From Chitinibacter sp046530675 (GTDB lineage: Bacteria; Pseudomonadota; Gammaproteobacteria; Burkholderiales; Chitinibacteraceae), in the NCBI RefSeq assembly GCF_046530675.1, contig NZ_CP172558.1:744001-808000 (forward strand): a stretch of DNA of 64,000 nucleotides, written 5' to 3'. Below the pieces are notes generated by a model that saw only the letters and a list, made by a program, of their open reading frames with translations, ran no database searches and had not been told where the DNA came from. Positions 60,012-64,000 of this stretch are shown in pieces (position 1 is the stretch's first letter; every line of letters begins with the position of its first letter). Position numbers and translations under genes: made by a program.

Positions 60012-62128
60012 CATGCTTGCTGGATGATGACCCAACTCTGTTCCCGCAGCTGGCACAGTGCCTGCGGCGTCGGGTTCAGTAATTGCGGATTGACCTCGAG
60101 CAATGCCCATTGCTGCATCAGCGCCACTGCCCCCAGTTGCGCGGCAACGCCTTTGGCGCTGTGTGCATGACGTTGTGCGATTTCGATTTCGCCGTTTTTA
60201 AGCGCCAAGACAAAATCCTGTTCCAGATCCTGCAGACGGGCAAAGCCGGTTTGCGCCAGCGCGATAAAACGCGCATCGCTAAATCCCAAACGGCTTTGTG
60301 CCTGTGCACGATCGACCAGTAGCAATGAATCGGGCTGCGCCGCACCGGCCAGCCGGACATCTGCAACCCGATTCAAACCGAGTAATTCAAGCAAATCTTG
60401 CGACTGATAGGGTTTGCTCAAATAACCATTGAGCAGGGCAAATTGCGGCTGCTGGCGCAATTCAAATTCGGGCGATGCTGAAATCAGAAAAATCGGTTTG
60501 CTAAAGCCGTTTTGACGCAATCGCTCGGTCGTTTGCAAACCATCCAGCCCCGGCATCTGGTAATCAAGCAGGATCTGGGTGATGTCCGGATGATCCGCCA
60601 CCATTTGTAACCCAGCCAGTCCATTTTCAGCCGCCAGCGTCTTTGCGCCTGCCTCTTCGACGATTTCACATAGCAAATCACGATTCACCTTCTGATCTTC
60701 AACGACCAGTATCAGCTGATGATCATTGCCTGACAAGGGCTGCACGGACATACCCCTTGGCTTAACGCCCTCTTCGGCTATGATTTTGGTGTTGACCGTG
60801 ACAATAAACTCGCTGCCCTGCCCAAGCTGGCTAGAGACTACAATATCGCCGCCCATCAAACGGGCAAAATCCCGACTCAGCGCCAGACCCAGTCCGGTTC
60901 CGCCGATCCGCTTGCCGCTGTCGGTTTGCTCGAAAGGCTGAAACAAATGCATTTGTTCATGCTCGGCAATACCGCAGCCGGAATCAAGAACCCGCATTTC
61001 AAGCCGGTAGTGTTCACCCACTGACTGGCCCGAAAAATAAACCACGACCTCGCCCTGCTCGGTAAATTTCATGCCATTGCCGATCAAATTAATCAGAATT
61101 TGCCGTACTTTGCCGGCATCCAGCTGCAAATACGGCGGCAAAGGCAAAGCCAGCTCAATTCGGAAATTCAGGTTTTTTTGCTGGGCCATCAAGGCAAACA
61201 TGCTTTCCAGTTCCAGCTTGAGTTGCGACAGGCTCAATGCTTCATTATGCAGCTGCAGCTTGCCACTTTCCGACTTGGACAAATCAAGGACATGATTGAG
61301 CAGACTGAGCAAATGCTGCCCGGAGTGGGCGATATGGCTTAATGCGGTTTTTTGGGATTCATTCAACTGGGCACTTTGCCGCAAGCGTTCGGTGTAGCCC
61401 AAAATCGAAGTCAAAGGCGTGCGGATTTCATGGCTGATGTGTGCCAGAAAGCGGCTCTTGGCCGCATTGGCGATTTCGGCCTGCTGCCTTGCATCATCGA
61501 GCGAATGATTCAACTCCTGCAGTTTTTGCCGATGCTGCTCGCTACGCCAGAGCGTACTGAGCGCCAGCGCCGCAAACGTCAGCAATAAAATCACTTGCAA
61601 TGAGGCAAGTGCAATGCGCCAGACCCCCAGTCTCGCCAATCGCTCTTTTTTCTTGTCATTGAGCTTGGTTTCTTCGGTGCGGACTCGCTGGACGATTTCT
61701 TCAATCGGCGCCTGCTGCTGAGCAATTTTGTCATGCAGAATGTCCCATTTTTCTGGCGTGATCGATCCTTGCTGCAATAACTTGTCAATTTCATCGACAA
61801 AGCGCTTCGCGTTCGGATAAAAAACCTCGTGCAAAGCAGGATCAGAAAAATTTTTGAGCGTTTCATCCAGCTCGAAGCCATAAACGCGGCTATAGACAAT
61901 ATCGAAACGCAACAAAAAATCGTCTTCGTTGCGCTGAATCATTGCTTCGCGCAAACGCTGATATTCACCACGAAACTGAAAAACCTGCCATAGCTGATTA
62001 CCAACACCCTGTTCGGCAAAGTCCACCAGCTCGGCTTTTTGCTGTTGTTCGAAATAAACAATCAGGCTGAAATTGAACAGCAGGACACTGCTTATCAACA
62101 GCAAGCTCAGCAAAAATCGCCGCGACAT
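60011..62128 (-). CDS. Hybrid sensor histidine kinase with REC and HPt domains
   Basis: 705 aa. TM1 (about 5-26), periplasmic sensor (about 27-170), TM2 (about 171-194), coiled coil, HisKA with H233 in ISHEIRTPL, HATPase with NLIGNGMKF, DSGCGI and GTGLGLAL, a receiver with phosphoacceptor in ILLDYQMPG, and an HPt with HSAKG. This is a full phosphorelay except the final output regulator, which is not in the window. It ends the unit begun by the periplasmic protein just upstream, a likely sensory partner. Confidence 0.9.
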   Translation of the reverse strand: MSRRFLLSLLLISSVLLFNFSLIVYFEQQQKAELVDFAEQGVGNQLWQVFQFRGEYQRLREAMIQRNEDDFLLRFDIVYSRVYGFELDETLKNFSDPALHEVFYPNAKRFVDEIDKLLQQGSITPEKWDILHDKIAQQQAPIEEIVQRVRTEETKLNDKKKERLARLGVWRIALASLQVILLLTFAALALSTLWRSEQHRQKLQELNHSLDDARQQAEIANAAKSRFLAHISHEIRTPLTSILGYTERLRQSAQLNESQKTALSHIAHSGQHLLSLLNHVLDLSKSESGKLQLHNEALSLSQLKLELESMFALMAQQKNLNFRIELALPLPPYLQLDAGKVRQILINLIGNGMKFTEQGEVVVYFSGQSVGEHYRLEMRVLDSGCGIAEHEQMHLFQPFEQTDSGKRIGGTGLGLALSRDFARLMGGDIVVSSQLGQGSEFIVTVNTKIIAEEGVKPRGMSVQPLSGNDHQLILVVEDQKVNRDLLCEIVEEAGAKTLAAENGLAGLQMVADHPDITQILLDYQMPGLDGLQTTERLRQNGFSKPIFLISASPEFELRQQPQFALLNGYLSKPYQSQDLLELLGLNRVADVRLAGAAQPDSLLLVDRAQAQSRLGFSDARFIALAQTGFARLQDLEQDFVLALKNGEIEIAQRHAHSAKGVAAQLGAVALMQQWALLEVNPQLLNPTPQALCQLREQSWVIIQQA
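60707..60755. repeat. 49-bp dyad (copy 24, in hybrid kinase)
   Basis: CAGTATCAGC...GGACATACCC. Right end and right inner box CTGCA exact; two mismatches at the left. Confidence 0.6.
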
Positions 62129-62130
62129 GT

Positions 62131-62610
62131 TTATTCCACGACGATCTGTTTAAGCTGCCAGGCGCAGCGGCGGTAATATTCGGTATTGCGCAATTTCTCG
62201 TGCTGATCAAAGGGATACATGATGAATAACGGTCCTTTAGCTCTGACCGACATGGTTTGCCCATTCAAGCGGCTGGCGACGATCACATCATATTGCTGCA
62301 TATCCTTGCCCGGTATATCAATCGTATAGTCATTCAGCGCCTGCAGTTTGAGGGTGTTGCCGCCCTTGCTTTTAGCCAGTTTCATCACATCACGCAATAA
62401 AGGCCCCTCAAACGTTTGCGGCTCGGGATACCAGGGCGTAGGAACCGTCATTTTCTTTTGCGGCAATTTATCCAGATCGGCCAACGTCAGCTCGAGCGGT
62501 GCTGCGACTTTACCCTGCACAGACAAAATCACTTTCGGCTTTTCGGCCTCACCTGCCACTGCCACACCACACAGCAATAAACTCACCCATAGCAACAGAT
62601 TGCGTAGCAT
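62131..62610 (-). CDS. Periplasmic protein of the oxidoreductase molybdopterin-binding fold
   Basis: 159 aa with a signal peptide (LLLWVSLLLCGVAVAGE). The mature part resembles a shortened sulfite-oxidase-type molybdopterin-binding domain (LELTLADLDKLPQ, EGPLLRDVMKLA, YDVIVASRLNG, LFIMYPFD). The single Cys near the end is not at the usual Mo-ligand place, so it may be a binding protein without the cofactor. It stops 2 bp before the kinase start and probably acts as its periplasmic sensor subunit. Confidence 0.8.
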   Translation of the reverse strand: MLRNLLLWVSLLLCGVAVAGEAEKPKVILSVQGKVAAPLELTLADLDKLPQKKMTVPTPWYPEPQTFEGPLLRDVMKLAKSKGGNTLKLQALNDYTIDIPGKDMQQYDVIVASRLNGQTMSVRAKGPLFIMYPFDQHEKLRNTEYYRRCAWQLKQIVVE

Positions 62611-62744
62611 TGATTCTCTCCTTCACATCGAAAATTTAACACGCCAATGAATTTGACAGGCATCAAAATCCAGAGCCGAACAAAACTTGCCTGAACAACA
62701 GCCTCAATTACAATGATTCAAGACACTGACTCTCAGGATTCTTG

Positions 62745-64000
62745 ATGATGCACGCACTTTTTGCCCCCGCAATTGCTTTGGTAGCCCGGTTAAGGTTTGC
62801 CCAGAAATTCATTCTGATCGCCCTGATTCTGGCGGTTCCCAGTTTTTACATGCTGGGGCGCATCGCGATCGACATCAATGCCAATATCGCTTTGCTTGAA
62901 AGCGAACGCGCCGGTTTGGACTCCGCTATTCAGGTTCGCAGCGTCATCGACCTGACCCAGCAACATCGTGGGCTGAGCAGCTCATACCTGCAGGGCAAAA
63001 CCGATTTTGCCACCGCCATCACTGAAAACGAACAAAAACTGAGCATTCAGCTACAAAAAGCTGATCAACTATTTCGCGATGAATCAAATTCAACGCTGCA
63101 AACTCAATGGCAACAAATCAAACCCCAGATCGAACAACTGAGCGCGAACTGGAAACAAGCAACGCCGACCGATAATTTTGCCAACCATACCAAGGTCGTC
63201 GAATCGCTGCTCACTTTTATGGGCAGCATTTCGCATGAATCCGGTCTGGCACTCGAATCCGAAGTCGACAGTTATTATCAGCAGTCGATTTTCTTTGGCG
63301 AATTGCTGCCGGTCACCGAAACGCTAGGTAAAGTCCGCGGACTGGGTGCGCGCCTTGCCAGCAGCCAGTCGGCCAGCCCTGCCGAGTTATTGCAAATGAG
63401 CACACTCACAGCAATGATCGGCATCACGCCAGCCATCATCGAACAAAAAATTACCCACACCCAGAAGCAGGCAGCCATAGACAACATCAAGAAACTCAGC
63501 GCCCAACTACGCGCAGAACAAGCCTATTTGCAGGAAACCTTTGCCAGCGAAACCATCAGCGTTGACCCGGCTGCGCATTTTGCCCGGCTCAGCAAAACGA
63601 TTGAACAGATCAATCAATTGTCAGATCAGATGCTCAACGATGTCAGTGTTTCACTTGAAACACGCGAAGCGGATGGTCAGCGCAACCGACTGCTGGTCTT
63701 TGGGCTGGCCGGACTGATGTTGCTGCTGGGCAGCTATCTGCTCACCGCGGCCTTCCTGTCGATTTCACAGTCAGTCAATCAATTGCGCCAAGGTGCAGAG
63801 CGCTTTGCCCGGGGCGATCTGAGCCAGGATGTACAGCTTGGCGTCAGCGACGAACTTGCCGATGTTTGCGACAGTTTCAACCAGATGGCGAGTGGACTCA
63901 GAACGTTGATCAAGCAAATCCGCAATAATGCCTCGGCACTCTCCACGTCCGCAGCCCAGCTCAACCACAATGCGGCCTCCGTGGTTGAAGCGGCCCGCAC
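62745..64000 (+). CDS. Methyl-accepting chemotaxis protein, N-terminal part (cut by window end)
   Basis: 418 codons with no stop before the window edge. TM1 (about 23-42), a long periplasmic helical domain with QQHRGLSSSYLQGK (resembling NIT-type nitrate/nitrite sensors), TM2 (about 310-335), HAMP (about 340-390, FARGDLSQDVQLGVSDELAD) and the start of the signalling coiled coil. Either of two adjacent ATGs may be used. Divergent from the periplasmic partner of the kinase. Confidence 0.85.
   Translation, partial: MMHALFAPAIALVARLRFAQKFILIALILAVPSFYMLGRIAIDINANIALLESERAGLDSAIQVRSVIDLTQQHRGLSSSYLQGKTDFATAITENEQKLSIQLQKADQLFRDESNSTLQTQWQQIKPQIEQLSANWKQATPTDNFANHTKVVESLLTFMGSISHESGLALESEVDSYYQQSIFFGELLPVTETLGKVRGLGARLASSQSASPAELLQMSTLTAMIGITPAIIEQKITHTQKQAAIDNIKKLSAQLRAEQAYLQETFASETISVDPAAHFARLSKTIEQINQLSDQMLNDVSVSLETREADGQRNRLLVFGLAGLMLLLGSYLLTAAFLSISQSVNQLRQGAERFARGDLSQDVQLGVSDELADVCDSFNQMASGLRTLIKQIRNNASALSTSAAQLNHNAASVVEAAR

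Noticed and set aside
1..64000. tRNA, rRNA, CRISPR, prophage or intact insertion sequence
   Set aside because: No cloverleaf-like TTCGANTC context, no regularly spaced direct repeats, and no transposase or integrase frame was seen.

Overview
The window reads as chromosomal DNA of a Gram-negative betaproteobacterium, most likely a Neisseriales/Chitinibacteraceae-type organism. The evidence is the gene order mlaFEDCBA - ABC-2 exporter - ibaG - murA - hisG ... hisBHAFIE - hinT - tatABC, the rodA-rlpA pair, outer-membrane and periplasmic proteins, and a single-function HisB. The species cannot be read from the sequence. No rRNA, tRNA, CRISPR array, phage or complete insertion sequence was seen.

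Layout. 1-2.4 kb: end of the cell-shape gene rodA, then rlpA and an outer-membrane barrel protein. 2.4-7.1 kb (minus): argA, a GGDEF-EAL c-di-GMP enzyme and a divergent YidD-like protein. 7.2-15.6 kb (minus): a surface-polysaccharide cluster with a Wzx-type flippase, five glycosyltransferases, a PhyH-type dioxygenase and a WbaP-type initiating transferase, nearly all with overlapping ends. 15.6-23.4 kb (minus): an MSHA-like type IV pilus/secretion operon (mshL, mshN, mshE, mshG, mshI, mshJ and a small protein) without pilin genes; its MshE ATPase carries a probable c-di-GMP-binding domain.

23.7-32.1 kb (plus): the Mla lipid-transport operon, an ABC-2 exporter, ibaG, murA and hisG. 32.1-40.5 kb: a block that splits the histidine operon, holding a K+ channel, a CoA-disulfide-reductase/rhodanese fusion, DUF2950 and DUF3300 proteins, hisD, a TPR protein and a polysaccharide deacetylase; hisC is absent. 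40.9-47.2 kb (plus): hisB, hisH, hisA, hisF, hisI and hisE with two small unknown genes among them, then hinT and tatABC. 47.3-52.3 kb: a PglL-like O-oligosaccharyltransferase, RNA-modification enzymes and a SirB2 protein. 52.3-57.0 kb (minus): a molybdenum-cofactor cluster moaA, mobB, moeA, moaD, moaE and a mobA-moaC fusion. 57.1-64 kb: a flavin oxidoreductase, an MCP-like soluble protein paired with an ODP-type diiron oxygen sensor, a parvulin, a hybrid histidine kinase with a periplasmic partner, and the start of a chemoreceptor.

The most striking unexplained signal is a 49-bp dyad, GGGTAT-N37-ATACCC, with exact spacing and variable interior. It occurs about 20 times in this 64 kb, both between and inside genes. 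Eight copies have all twelve end bases and the exact spacing, against about 0.004 expected by chance. Many copies also carry an inner pair of boxes (TGCAR at positions 12-16, YTGCA at 34-38). It behaves like a fixed-geometry DNA-binding or recombination site rather than an ordinary insertion element.
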